Shown: one piece after another, positions 8,384 to 17,600 of the stretch
How positions within the stretch are numbered: position 1 is the stretch's first letter
How the letters are laid out: each line of letters begins with the position of its first letter
Assembly: GCA_905182655.1 (NCBI GenBank)
Contig: CAJJCN010000006.1
Coordinates: 1-53,889 of the forward strand
Origin: Flammeovirgaceae bacterium UBA4465
GTDB lineage: Bacteria > Bacteroidota > Bacteroidia > Cytophagales > Cyclobacteriaceae
Direction: 5' to 3'
DNA length: 53,889 nucleotides
Notes under the pieces: generated by a model
What the model was told of the DNA's origin: nothing
What the model saw: the letters and a program-made list of their open reading frames with translations, nothing else
The model's database searches: none
Program-made: the position numbers and the translations under genes

Positions 8384-9256
8384 TTATGTCGCACAAAATT
8401 CTTTCAGCCTTCTGTTTTTGCTGGGTTCTCTCAATTTCTGAAGGGCTTTTTCACGAATTTGTCTCACTCGCTCTCTCGTTAAGCCCATGGCATCGCCAAT
8501 CTCCTCTAAGGTAAAAGGATTGTCTAAGGCAATACCAAAACTCATCATGATTACTTCTCTTTCTCTTGCCGTAAGTGTCGACAACGCCCGCAAAGTTTCC
8601 ACCTTCAGTGAATCATTGAAAACCAACTGACCATCGGTGGGTCCCGTAGTTTGATTTTCCAAGACATCCAACAATGAGCCTGACTCTTCTTCTCCAAAAG
8701 GCGCGTCCATCGAGGTCTGCTTAACCTCAGCTCCTAACGTATTTCTTATTTCATTGGGCTTCATGTCCAAAATATCCGCTAATTCTTCTTCCGTCGGTTC
8801 GCGTTCATATTTTTGCTCCAGCTCAGCATAAGCCCTTCTAATTTGATTGATGGCACCTGACTTGTTCATTGGAAGTCTTACAATTCTAGATTGCTCAGCC
8901 AGCGCCTGCATGATAGATTGCCTGATCCACCATACCGCGTATGAAATAAATTTGAAGCCCTTGGTCTCATCAAATTTTTTCGCTGCCTTAATCAATCCTA
9001 AATTCCCTTCATTGATCAGGTCATTAAGAGGTAAACTCCTGTTTTGATATTGTTTAGCTACGGAAACTACGAATCTTAAATTAGATTTTACCAATTTTTC
9101 CAACGCCAATTGATCCCCTTCCCTAATTCTCTGTGCTAAATTAACCTCTTCGTCAGGGGTAATCATGGAAACATTACTCACTTCAGTGAAATATTTCTCA
9201 AGAGTATGACTTTCTCTTCGATTGGTTATTGATTGGGTTATCTTTAGCTGTCGCAT
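8384..9256 (-). CDS. rpoD: primary RNA polymerase sigma factor (RpoD/SigA)
   Basis: Housekeeping sigma-70 factor. Region 1.2 lies at about 18-50, region 2 at 55-125 (DLINEGNLGLIKAAKKFD and the -10 reading segment FISYAVWWIRQSI), region 3 at 135-205 (REPTEEELADIL) and region 4 at 215-280 (LTLEEIG-like FTLEEIGDAMGLTRERVRQI). It is 290 residues long and lacks region 1.1, as is normal for the primary sigma of Bacteroidota, which reads the TAnnTTTG boxes seen in this window. It is monocistronic: a 237-base upstream gap contains no other gene, and a strong terminator follows. I could not find a clean consensus promoter in that gap. Confidence 0.96.
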   Translation of the reverse strand: MRQLKITQSITNRRESHTLEKYFTEVSNVSMITPDEEVNLAQRIREGDQLALEKLVKSNLRFVVSVAKQYQNRSLPLNDLINEGNLGLIKAAKKFDETKGFKFISYAVWWIRQSIMQALAEQSRIVRLPMNKSGAINQIRRAYAELEQKYEREPTEEELADILDMKPNEIRNTLGAEVKQTSMDAPFGEEESGSLLDVLENQTTGPTDGQLVFNDSLKVETLRALSTLTAREREVIMMSFGIALDNPFTLEEIGDAMGLTRERVRQIREKALQKLREPSKNRRLKEFCAT

Positions 9257-9493
9257 TAATGATTAATTAGATGAAACTTTAATGTTCTTTTTGTTGGGTT
9301 TTTAGAGATCTTGTTAAAGAGTTATGAGCCGCAAAGCTCTAAAAGACTTACCCAATAATTGCAAACAAAGTTGGCGAATTTAATCAAAATTAATCATCTT
9401 TTCAACTTTTTCATGATGCTAATTCAATCTAGAAACAGATAAATAAATTATTAGTCAATAAAAATCAATAGTAAAAACAAAAAAATCAAGGCA

Positions 9494-10990
9494 TCAACCA
9501 TTTATGTTTTGAATCAACTGATGATAAAAACGTATGGCATTTTGAAAAGAAATGACTGTTATATGCTCATTTAAGCCATGAAAACCGGCAGCTTCAATAT
9601 TAGTGATTTGAGCAGCATTCAATCGATAACAATGGTCAGTCACCTCAACAAAATGTTTAGAATCCGTTCCCCCCGGTAATAAAAAAGGTGAAACAATCAC
9701 TTCCCCAAAAACTTGTTTGATTGATTTTTCTATGATTGTATAGGCCTCGGTATGCACCGAGGCGACGGGTGAGGGTTCTTGACCTCCCCCTTGCAAAATA
9801 GATAAAGTAATTCTGGAATCATCAATCACCTTCACCACATGATCGTGTACGTTTTGTATAGTTTGGCCCGGCATAATTCTGAAGTTTACCGTAACCGAGG
9901 CCGTAGTTGGAATCACGTTGTCCTTAAAACCTCCCTGAATGAGCGTCGCAACCGTTGTCGTGTGAGCATTCAGTTTTTTCAATATTAAATTTTGAGTCAA
10001 CCAAGCGTTTGCAAAAATCATTCGTTTAAAGAAAGACATTTCAGCCCCTAAATAGCGCAATTGATCACGGACCGGTTGCATCAAATAATCAAACTGATTT
10101 TCTTCCAACCTTATGATGGCTCTGGCCAAAGAAGCAATGGTATTGTTCTTTGTAGGTGTGGATGAATGACCCCCTTCTGTATTAATGGTCAACTGATAAG
10201 AAACATACCCCTTCTCGGCTATGCTGATCAAAGCCAACGGTTGATTGAGACCCATCATTTCACCGTCGAGGAGGGGGGCGCCTTCATCAAGGGAAAAAGA
10301 CAATCTAATCCCTTGTTCTTTGAAATAATTCGCAATCTGTGCGGCACCTTCTTTACCCCCTATTTCCTCATCGTGGCCAAAACCAAAATATAAAGTGTTC
10401 TTAGGCTGAAAACCTTGACTGAGCAACATTTCCATGGCTTCTAATATGGCAAAAACATCCACTTTATTATCTAAAGTCCCTCTCCCATAAATAGATTCAT
10501 CAACGATAGTTCCTGCAAAAGGCGGTGACTTCCATGCAGAAAGGGATAAGGAGTCTATGGGAACTACGTCGTAATGCGCATAAATTAACCCCGGAGATTC
10601 CTCCGATAGACCCTTCCATTCGAACAGCAAGGTATAATCACCCATGGTCCTTTTAATGAGTAGACTATCTACCAAAGGAAATGAGTTTTTAATATGGTCT
10701 AAGAATCCTGAAAATACTTCTTTATTCGGTAGGCGCCCGTCTCCAAATGAAATCGTACGATACCTAATGCCCGATTGAAACCTATGAACGGCTAGATCAG
10801 GGATTTTGATGGCTGGAATGGCTTCATAATGCTTTTGTAAAGATTCATATCTCAGCGTATTGAATAACAATACGACCAAAAACGCAATGAATGTGAGCCC
10901 GAAAATCAATCCGAGACGCTTAGCTGTTCTCTTTTTTTGCAAAATCATTAGATCTTCAATCTGAATAGGCCGCTCTCTTATGCTTGCCAT
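9494..10990 (-). CDS. membrane-anchored M20 family peptidase/amidohydrolase
   Basis: Zinc-dependent hydrolase of the M20/M28 clan, most like the PM20D1/carboxypeptidase S group. A single membrane segment at about residues 25-44 (LGLIFGLTFIAFLVVLLF) after a basic N-terminus suggests a periplasm-facing anchor or uncleaved signal. Catalytic motifs: YAHYDVVP (zinc His), YGRGTLDNK (bridging Asp), GHDEEIGG (catalytic Glu and zinc Glu), and the final zinc His in PGGTDSKHF near 440. Length is 498 residues, typical of the long M20 group. In eukaryotes this group hydrolyses N-acyl amino acids; the bacterial substrate is unknown. It is the last gene of the minus-strand stretch with MFS, MATE and Nudix genes. 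Confidence 0.88.
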   Translation of the reverse strand: MASIRERPIQIEDLMILQKKRTAKRLGLIFGLTFIAFLVVLLFNTLRYESLQKHYEAIPAIKIPDLAVHRFQSGIRYRTISFGDGRLPNKEVFSGFLDHIKNSFPLVDSLLIKRTMGDYTLLFEWKGLSEESPGLIYAHYDVVPIDSLSLSAWKSPPFAGTIVDESIYGRGTLDNKVDVFAILEAMEMLLSQGFQPKNTLYFGFGHDEEIGGKEGAAQIANYFKEQGIRLSFSLDEGAPLLDGEMMGLNQPLALISIAEKGYVSYQLTINTEGGHSSTPTKNNTIASLARAIIRLEENQFDYLMQPVRDQLRYLGAEMSFFKRMIFANAWLTQNLILKKLNAHTTTVATLIQGGFKDNVIPTTASVTVNFRIMPGQTIQNVHDHVVKVIDDSRITLSILQGGGQEPSPVASVHTEAYTIIEKSIKQVFGEVIVSPFLLPGGTDSKHFVEVTDHCYRLNAAQITNIEAAGFHGLNEHITVISFQNAIRFYHQLIQNING

Positions 10991-11053
10991 AAAAATTCAA
11001 TTTAAGGATAAAAATCGATTCACGCTTTGATCTCAGGTATTATGACACATTTC

Positions 11054-12259
11054 TTATACTTCCTTGAGGGTCTTGAAAGCAAATATTAATCCCAATCCAC
11101 TTAAAATAGTACCTAGAACAAAAGGGGCTCCAGGAAAATAAAAAACCGTATTTGCAGCGGTAAAAAAAGCAAAAACTGTCGTCATTAAAGGAGGACCAAT
11201 GATGGAAGTAACACTCATCAGGCTTGTCAAGCCTCCTTGAAGTTCACCCTGTTGATCTGAAGTTACCTTAGCGCTCATCATCGCTTGCATGGTGGGTCCA
11301 GCCAAGCCACCGAGGGCATAGGGAAACATTACGACATAAATCATCCATCCTTGCGTAGTGAAGGCGATCAAAAGCATGCCCACCATATTGAAACCAAGGC
11401 CTACATATACGGCTTTTATTTGACCCATGAATTTAACGGCATATCGGATAATCAGACCTTGGACCAAAACAATCATTAAACCAACAAAACCTAAAGAGTA
11501 TCCTACCTCAGCTTCACTCCAGTCAAATCGTTCAATGGTGAAATAAGCCCAAGTTGATTGTGTGGCATGATGGGCGATATAGGTGAAAAACAAAGCCACT
11601 GATAACCCAATGATAAGGGGATGTCTTTTAAGTTGCTTAAAGGTACCGAAAGGATTTGCTCGAGATAATTTAAAAGGACGCCTGTTTGATTTAGACAAAG
11701 ATTCAGGTAAGATAAAATAACCATACAACCCATTGATCAAAGCCAGCCCTGCAGCTGCAAAAAAAGGAATTCTAGAGCCGATGTCACCCAATACCCCTCC
11801 GATGACGGGTCCAATAATAAAGCCCAACCCAAAGGCTGCCCCAAGCATTCCAAAGTTTTGGGTTCTTTTCTCTGGCACCGAAATATCTGCTATGTAGGCC
11901 GATGCAGTAGTGAAACTAGCCCCCCCGATACCTGCGATGAGTCGAGCTAAAAAAAGCCACCAAAGGCTACTTGAAAAAGCTATCAAAAGATAATCTAAGC
12001 CTAAGCCAAACAAAGAAATCAAGAGGATGGGTCTCCGACCAAATTGATCACTCAGTCCACCTAATATAGGGGCAAAAATAAATTGCATAAAAGCATAAAT
12101 GAACATCAATAAGCCTCCATAACGAGAGGCTTGGCTAATATCTTCCCCACTTAACTCCATGATTAATTTGGGAATCACAGGTATGATAATTCCCAATCCA
12201 ATCACATCAATAAGGACCGTGACAAAAATGAAGCCTAACGCAGCCTTTTGATTTTTCAT
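11054..12259 (-). CDS. MFS transporter, Tet/TCR-like drug exporter
   Basis: Twelve-helix major facilitator of the tetracycline-resistance type. Motif A between helices 2 and 3 is GGLSDQFGRRP, and motif C-like glycines lie in helix 5 (GFIIGPVIGGVLGD), typical of drug:proton antiporters. The expected length is about 400 residues. I chose the ATG at 12259 (protein beginning MKNQKAALGF) over one six codons upstream, because a perfect -7 box, TACTTTTG at 12275-12282, overlaps the upstream ATG and would place the transcript start after it. Drug specificity cannot be inferred; many homologues are not resistance genes. Confidence 0.88.
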   Translation of the reverse strand: MKNQKAALGFIFVTVLIDVIGLGIIIPVIPKLIMELSGEDISQASRYGGLLMFIYAFMQFIFAPILGGLSDQFGRRPILLISLFGLGLDYLLIAFSSSLWWLFLARLIAGIGGASFTTASAYIADISVPEKRTQNFGMLGAAFGLGFIIGPVIGGVLGDIGSRIPFFAAAGLALINGLYGYFILPESLSKSNRRPFKLSRANPFGTFKQLKRHPLIIGLSVALFFTYIAHHATQSTWAYFTIERFDWSEAEVGYSLGFVGLMIVLVQGLIIRYAVKFMGQIKAVYVGLGFNMVGMLLIAFTTQGWMIYVVMFPYALGGLAGPTMQAMMSAKVTSDQQGELQGGLTSLMSVTSIIGPPLMTTVFAFFTAANTVFYFPGAPFVLGTILSGLGLIFAFKTLKEV

Positions 12260-12274
12260 AGGATAAATTTGAGG

Positions 12275-12282
12275 CAAAAGTA
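12275..12282 (-). promoter_or_regulatory. predicted -7 box of the MFS transporter gene
   Basis: The minus strand reads TACTTTTG, a perfect TAnnTTTG match 16 bases before the ATG at 12259. It excludes the upstream ATG at 12277 as the start. No clear -33 TTG is present. Confidence 0.45.
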
Positions 12283-12348
12283 GCTTAAATGAGCTTTAAA
12301 ATGTAAGCGGGTAACTTTCTTATATTAATAAAAAAAATACTTTTTTTA

Positions 12349-13656
12349 TTAAAAATGCATCCGCTTAGTAAGATAAATAAACCTGAAAATATGTAATAAA
12401 GCAGCCAAAGTCAAAGCCCCTGATAAAGCATACCAAATACCCGTTAAGCCCATCTCAAAATGAAAAGCTAAGAGATAACTCCCAGGAATGGCACAAATCC
12501 AATAGACAAAAAAAGTGACGAATGCGGGTACTTTAACATCTGTCAAGCCTCTTAAGATTCCTAAACCCACCGCTTGTAAACCATCCGATATTTGAAATCC
12601 TGCCGCGATTAACAACAGGCCTAGGGCAATTCTTTGTACCGCTTCATCGTCAATATACAGTTGAATCAACCAGTGTCTTGCTAGGATAATAAATATCGCA
12701 GCTAAAAACATAAAAACAGCCACCAAAGCAAGACATGAAAATCCTGCCAATCTTAAATTTTTCAGATCCTTCCTTCCCATTTGATTTGCAATCCTAATGG
12801 CTGCTGCTGCACCGAGTCCTGATGCAGCCATATAGGTTACTGCGACCATATTCAACGCGATTTGATGTGCTGCCAATGCAGCTGCGCTGATCCAACCTGC
12901 CATAATTCCTGCCATTGAAAATGCCCCTATTTCAAATACATACTGCAAACCAGAAGGCACCCCAATTCTTAGTAAACGCTTGATCACTTTTAAATCAAAA
13001 TATCCTCTGAAGCCACGCCACATATCCCGGCTCAATGCCATCATTAAAACAACCATGATACATCGAGAGATCAAAGTGGCATAACCTGCTCCGTTGAGCC
13101 CCATTTCAGTAAACCCCCAGTTACCATAGATAAAGACATAATTCAGCAAAACATTCAATAGATTGGCCAAAACAGAAACAATCATTGGACTTAAAGTATT
13201 GGATAGGCCTTCCGAAAATTGTCTAAATGTCTGAAAAATCATCAAAGGAATCAATGATATTGAAATAATTTTTAAATACGAAGTGGCCGCGAGGGTCACC
13301 GCCGGCTCCTGACCAAAAAAAGATAAATAAGGTGTCAAAATCAAAGTTATAAGACACATCAATAAAGCTAAAAGAGTATTCAGGAGTATGCCATTTTGTA
13401 AAAAAATCAAGCGGCCTTTATTATCTGTAGTCTGAGTGGCGGCAACCAACGGTGTAATCGCATAACTGACGCCCAGACCAAACAGCATAAAAACGTGATA
13501 AATTGCTGTTGCGAAAGTAGCCCCTGCCAGAGGGATGACCCCCACCTTACCTACCATAACCGTATCGGCAACTGAGACCATGATATGTCCCAGTTGTCCA
13601 ATGATGACAGGAGTTGCTAAAACTATGTTTTTTCGAAAATGATCCTTGATCGTCAT
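12349..13656 (-). CDS. MATE family efflux transporter
   Basis: Twelve-helix cation-coupled multidrug and toxin extrusion protein. The N-terminal half has the family pattern ATPVIIGQLGHIMVSVADTVMVGK and the C-terminal half repeats it (PSGLQYVFEIGAFSMAG). The family's glycine/alanine-rich segment is also present (AAHQIALNMVAVTYMAASGLG). Length is 435 residues, normal. It belongs to the NorM/DinF superfamily; exported compounds are unknown. It lies between the Nudix gene upstream (126-base gap) and the MFS gene downstream (71-base gap); given the gaps and the separate MFS promoter, it is probably its own transcription unit. Confidence 0.93.
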   Translation of the reverse strand: MTIKDHFRKNIVLATPVIIGQLGHIMVSVADTVMVGKVGVIPLAGATFATAIYHVFMLFGLGVSYAITPLVAATQTTDNKGRLIFLQNGILLNTLLALLMCLITLILTPYLSFFGQEPAVTLAATSYLKIISISLIPLMIFQTFRQFSEGLSNTLSPMIVSVLANLLNVLLNYVFIYGNWGFTEMGLNGAGYATLISRCIMVVLMMALSRDMWRGFRGYFDLKVIKRLLRIGVPSGLQYVFEIGAFSMAGIMAGWISAAALAAHQIALNMVAVTYMAASGLGAAAAIRIANQMGRKDLKNLRLAGFSCLALVAVFMFLAAIFIILARHWLIQLYIDDEAVQRIALGLLLIAAGFQISDGLQAVGLGILRGLTDVKVPAFVTFFVYWICAIPGSYLLAFHFEMGLTGIWYALSGALTLAALLHIFRFIYLTKRMHF

Positions 13657-13782
13657 GATTCTTTGTAGGCCTCTAGATGGCGAAAATAGGTAATTACAGT
13701 CAGAAATCGACCACTAATTTTACTTATTGAAAGAGGGTGTCATTGGTCCTTTCAAACGAGACGCTCTTCAAAATACTTGAAC

Positions 13783-14322
13783 TTAAAATGAATACGTTCG
13801 AGCTAACTTCAACAGCCCTATCAGACTTAAACTATCCGTTATAGAGCCCTCTAAACACATTTCTATAGCCTTTTTTAAGGGTAATTTTTTTATCATTAAA
13901 TCTTCAGATTCATCAAATTGGGTAGCACCAAAAGTAAGTCCTTTGGCCAAATAGATATAACCCACTTCGTCAGATACCGAATTAGAAAGATGTACTTTTG
14001 AGAGCTCTTGCCAGCGGGTAGCCGTAATCCCAGTTTCCTCTAAGAGTTCTCTTTTTGCGGAACCTAACAAATCTTGATCTAACTGGCCTCCACCCATCGG
14101 AATTTCCCAAGAATAAGCATTCAAAGGATAACGCCATTGACCCACCAAGTAAGTGTTCAAATCATCATCCATCGGTATGATCCCCATGGCCGCATGTTTA
14201 AAATGAATTCTTCCATATTGACTTTCGCCTCCTCTGGGATTGATTACTTGCTCATCATGCAGCACAATCCAAGGGTTTTCAAATACTTTCAAACTACTTT
14301 TTTTAATCCAAAGACTCTTCAT
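13783..14322 (-). CDS. Nudix hydrolase, ADP-ribose pyrophosphatase-like
   Basis: Hydrolyses a nucleoside diphosphate linked to another group, probably ADP-ribose by overall similarity. The Nudix box spans about residues 93-116 and ends in the intact RELLEETGI. The Glu of the leading G-x5-E is a Gln here (GQLDQDLLGSAKR). The catalytic and metal-binding R-E-x-x-E-E core is complete, so activity is likely retained. The region before the box (GQWRYPLNAYSWEIPMGGG) is the classical ADPRase layout. Length is 179 residues, normal. A perfect -7 box lies upstream. Confidence 0.88.
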   Translation of the reverse strand: MKSLWIKKSSLKVFENPWIVLHDEQVINPRGGESQYGRIHFKHAAMGIIPMDDDLNTYLVGQWRYPLNAYSWEIPMGGGQLDQDLLGSAKRELLEETGITATRWQELSKVHLSNSVSDEVGYIYLAKGLTFGATQFDESEDLMIKKLPLKKAIEMCLEGSITDSLSLIGLLKLARTYSF

Positions 14323-14674
14323 AAATTGATTTTAAGCTATAAATATCACTCAAAAATAGGCCTCCTAATATTGAGTATACCATATATTTACATTAATGCA
14401 TATTACAAAATCTAATTTTAGACTCTGATCTCTTGATTGCAGGATGGATTAAATAAAAAAACCTAATTCATTAAATAAACACGCGGTTTATTATATCAAA
14501 AATCAGCTCAAAAAACTTTTGAACTTATATTCTTTCCGTTTTGTTAAATATTATAATTAATTTTATCCCATTATCTTGTTCAGAACTTCCCATAAATCCA
14601 TTTTGAATTAGTTCATTTAAAGACAGCGTTTTTGCAAAAAAAAATACTGTTAAAATCAACATTATTTTGTTCCA
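14323..14674. other. 352-base divergent intergenic region
   Basis: This separates the Nudix gene (minus) and the large secreted protein gene (plus). It is very AT-rich and has no supportable gene. It holds the Nudix -7 box and a hairpin with seven-base arms, AATAAAC-ACGCG-GTTTATT (14474-14492), that could be an operator or RNA hairpin. A weak -7-like TTATTTTG ends about six bases before the secreted protein's ATG. I see no RNA gene or riboswitch. Confidence 0.5.
14351..14358 (-). promoter_or_regulatory. predicted -7 box of the Nudix gene
   Basis: The minus strand reads TATTTTTG, a perfect TAnnTTTG match about 29 bases before the Nudix start codon. The -33 region is not a clear match. Confidence 0.4.
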
Positions 14675-17600
14675 ATGAAAAAATATTTTTTAATTTTTAG
14701 TGTAAGTTTGTTGAGTGTTTTTTTGCTAAAACACTTTGAGGAAAGTGCCGAAATAAAGACCTCTAATCATTCCATCAAAACTCAAAATAGGGTACTGGCA
14801 CTGGTCAAAAAAGAGAAAAAAGAGAAAAAGGAACGTATGCGAATGGGTTATCCCGATAAGCACGCAGAAATACAAAGAGCCATCAGAACAGCGCATGGAC
14901 AAAAGGGCCCAACGTATCAGGGTGATTATCAATTAAGAGCATTTCAAGAATTAAAGAACAAAAATCAAAATGCGCGCAGCGAAGATGCTTATGAATTTAT
15001 AGAGCGTGGGCCAGGAAATATAGCCGGTCGAACCAGAGCCTTCTTCATCGATGCATCCGACGCCTCTCAAAATACTTGGTTTGTCGGTGCGGCATCAGGA
15101 GGAATTTGGAAGACAATGGACGGGGGTGCCACCTGGGCTACCTCATCAAACGGTTTACCCAATCTCGGTACCAATGCTCTGGCGCAAGCTACATCGAACC
15201 CGGACATAATGTATGCTGGAACAGGCGAGCTAAACACGGGAGATCAAAACGGATCGGGCCTCTTCAAATCTATTGATCATGGACAAAACTGGTTTCAAAC
15301 CATCGATCCAGAAGAAATGCCCGCTTTACAAATAATCGGAAGAATCATTGTGAACCCCGCCGATGAAAATGAAGTAGTAGTTTCCGGTAGATCTAGTGTA
15401 TGGTCTTTAAGTTCCCCAACCTCTGGAATTTATAAATCAACAGATGGGGGCACTTCTTGGGAAGCCTCATTACTCTTTGAAAATGGTTTTATAGGAGACA
15501 TGGTGATCAGTACACCAAATGAATGGGATACACAATATGCATCCATTCGAGGGAAGGGAGTCTATAAATCCACAGATGGTGGACAAACCTGGACACTAAG
15601 CAGTTCAGGTATCTCCAAATTTGGCAGGATCGAACTCGCCGTCTCACCTATTGATCCCAACATTATCTGGGCCTCAGAAGCGTCAGGTCAATTGTATATT
15701 TCAAGAAATGGTGCAGAGACCTGGTCCCTCATGGGCGAAGTCAACGAGGCTGATGACTTTAATTTTCTAAAACAGGGATCGTACGACAATGCCGTCATGG
15801 CACATCCATTTGATTCAAACAAAGTGTATGTAGCTGGTGTGGATATATGGGAATTTACAGCTACGGATTCGAAAAAAAACAGCAAAGCCTTTGATATTGA
15901 AAACAATGGTTCGGAAGCCTTCATGAGTTTTATCAATTTTTCAGGAACCTATTTGGAAGGGATTTTGGAGATTGGAGAAGTGGGTTACTCAAATTCCGTG
16001 AAAGTAGAAGTCCGCTTTGGGCAAGGCACCCAAAAAGCACACAGGTTCAGTGTGGGTGGTGCAGGATCTGGCGTACCTGATGCTAGTTACCAATATGAAG
16101 ATTATGTAGAGGTACCCTTTCAGATTTGGGATGTGGATAATGATCAGCAACTCATGGTCTCTTTTAGAGATCAGCAAGAAGACAGCGTGTGGAACCTGAT
16201 CCCTCCAAATACTGATGGGCTCAGTAATCTGCATTCCAGAGAATACTTATTTATTCATCTTCTAGATTACGCTGAATTACCGGATAGTGCGATTGCCTTA
16301 GATGGTGGGCATACCTATGAACAACTATATTTTATATGGCCTGTGGGTATTGATGGGTATGATTTTGATCCTCTAGCCCTCCCTAACTCTGAAATTAGAT
16401 TCGGACTTTTTGACAGAGAAACTACCCTAAGGGAAACCTACAATATTTCAGATGCTTATGGTGAATATGATGGAAATAATTCTATTTCACAATATCTACC
16501 CAGATCAGAAGATGGTATTCACCCAGATCATCACAGTTTACATGCCCTCAATATCAATTTAAGAGATTCCACTTTCAATCTTTTAAGTACTAATGATGGG
16601 GGTATTTATTTATCGAAGTCATCCAAACAGCCGGGCCATCAGGATATGGACTTTGAATATGTCAGCATGGGCTATAATGCAACGCAATTCTATAGTGCTG
16701 ATAAAATGCCCGGTGAAGATAGATATATTGGAGGTATGCAAGACAATGGCACTTATTTAACTCCCGAGGGAATCTCCTCCAATGCTGCTACCCATTTTGA
16801 TTTTGCCTTGGGGGGTGACGGATTTGAAGTAATGTGGAACAATCGTGATCCTCTAAAAATTATGGGTTCGATCTATTATAACTCTTTTGCATCCTCGCAT
16901 GACGGTGGAAAAACTTGGAGCTACGCAGTAGATGGAATAGCTGAAAACGATGGCCCTTTTTTATCCAGGTTAGCCAGTTCAAGATTCTATCCTGATCGTC
17001 TTTATGGAGTAAGCCAAAATGGTGTTTACATATCTAATAATTTTGGTGATGATTGGAGTTTATCACGCATTACATCTGATGCTTGGTACTTCAGTAATTT
17101 TTCTGATATAGAAGTGTCGGCAGCTGATGCCAATATTGTATGGGTCGGCAGCTACCTGAGTGAAAATGAAAGACTCTTTGTATCTACTGATAAAGGATTG
17201 ACCTTCACGCCTACAGAAACTTACTTAGATTACCCAAATATGGGACCCGTCACTGCTCTAGGAAGCCATCCCGATGACCCTAATACAGCCTTTGCTATTT
17301 TTTCAATTGATGGTTTACCCAAAATTCTCAAGACTAAAGACCTAGGGCAAACCTGGTTAGATATATCTGGATTTGACCCTGCGACAGGTTTGAGTGATCG
17401 CGGATTCCCCAATGTGGCCTCACATAGCTTTCTTTGTTTTCCTAATGATCCCGATCACATTTGGGTAGGTACTGAAATTGGAATCATTGAAACTTCAAAT
17501 GGAGGGGATTCTTGGGCACTACTTAATTCAAATATGCCTATGGTAAAGGTCTTAGATATGAAGATCCAAGATGATCAGATCATTCTCGCCACCTACGGGA

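Noticed and set aside
9257-9493. Riboswitch or attenuator in the rpoD upstream region
   Set aside because: Only a weak GAGC/GCTC hairpin was found; no conserved riboswitch core or anti-terminator pairing could be seen.
13727-13755. Inverted repeat TTGAAAG...CTTTCAA after the Nudix gene
   Set aside because: The 15-base loop and lack of a T-run make a terminator unlikely, and nothing else supports function.
14539-14578. TTTTG...TATCTTG as a promoter for the large secreted protein
   Set aside because: Spacing is 28 bases instead of about 19, and the -7 box is one base short.
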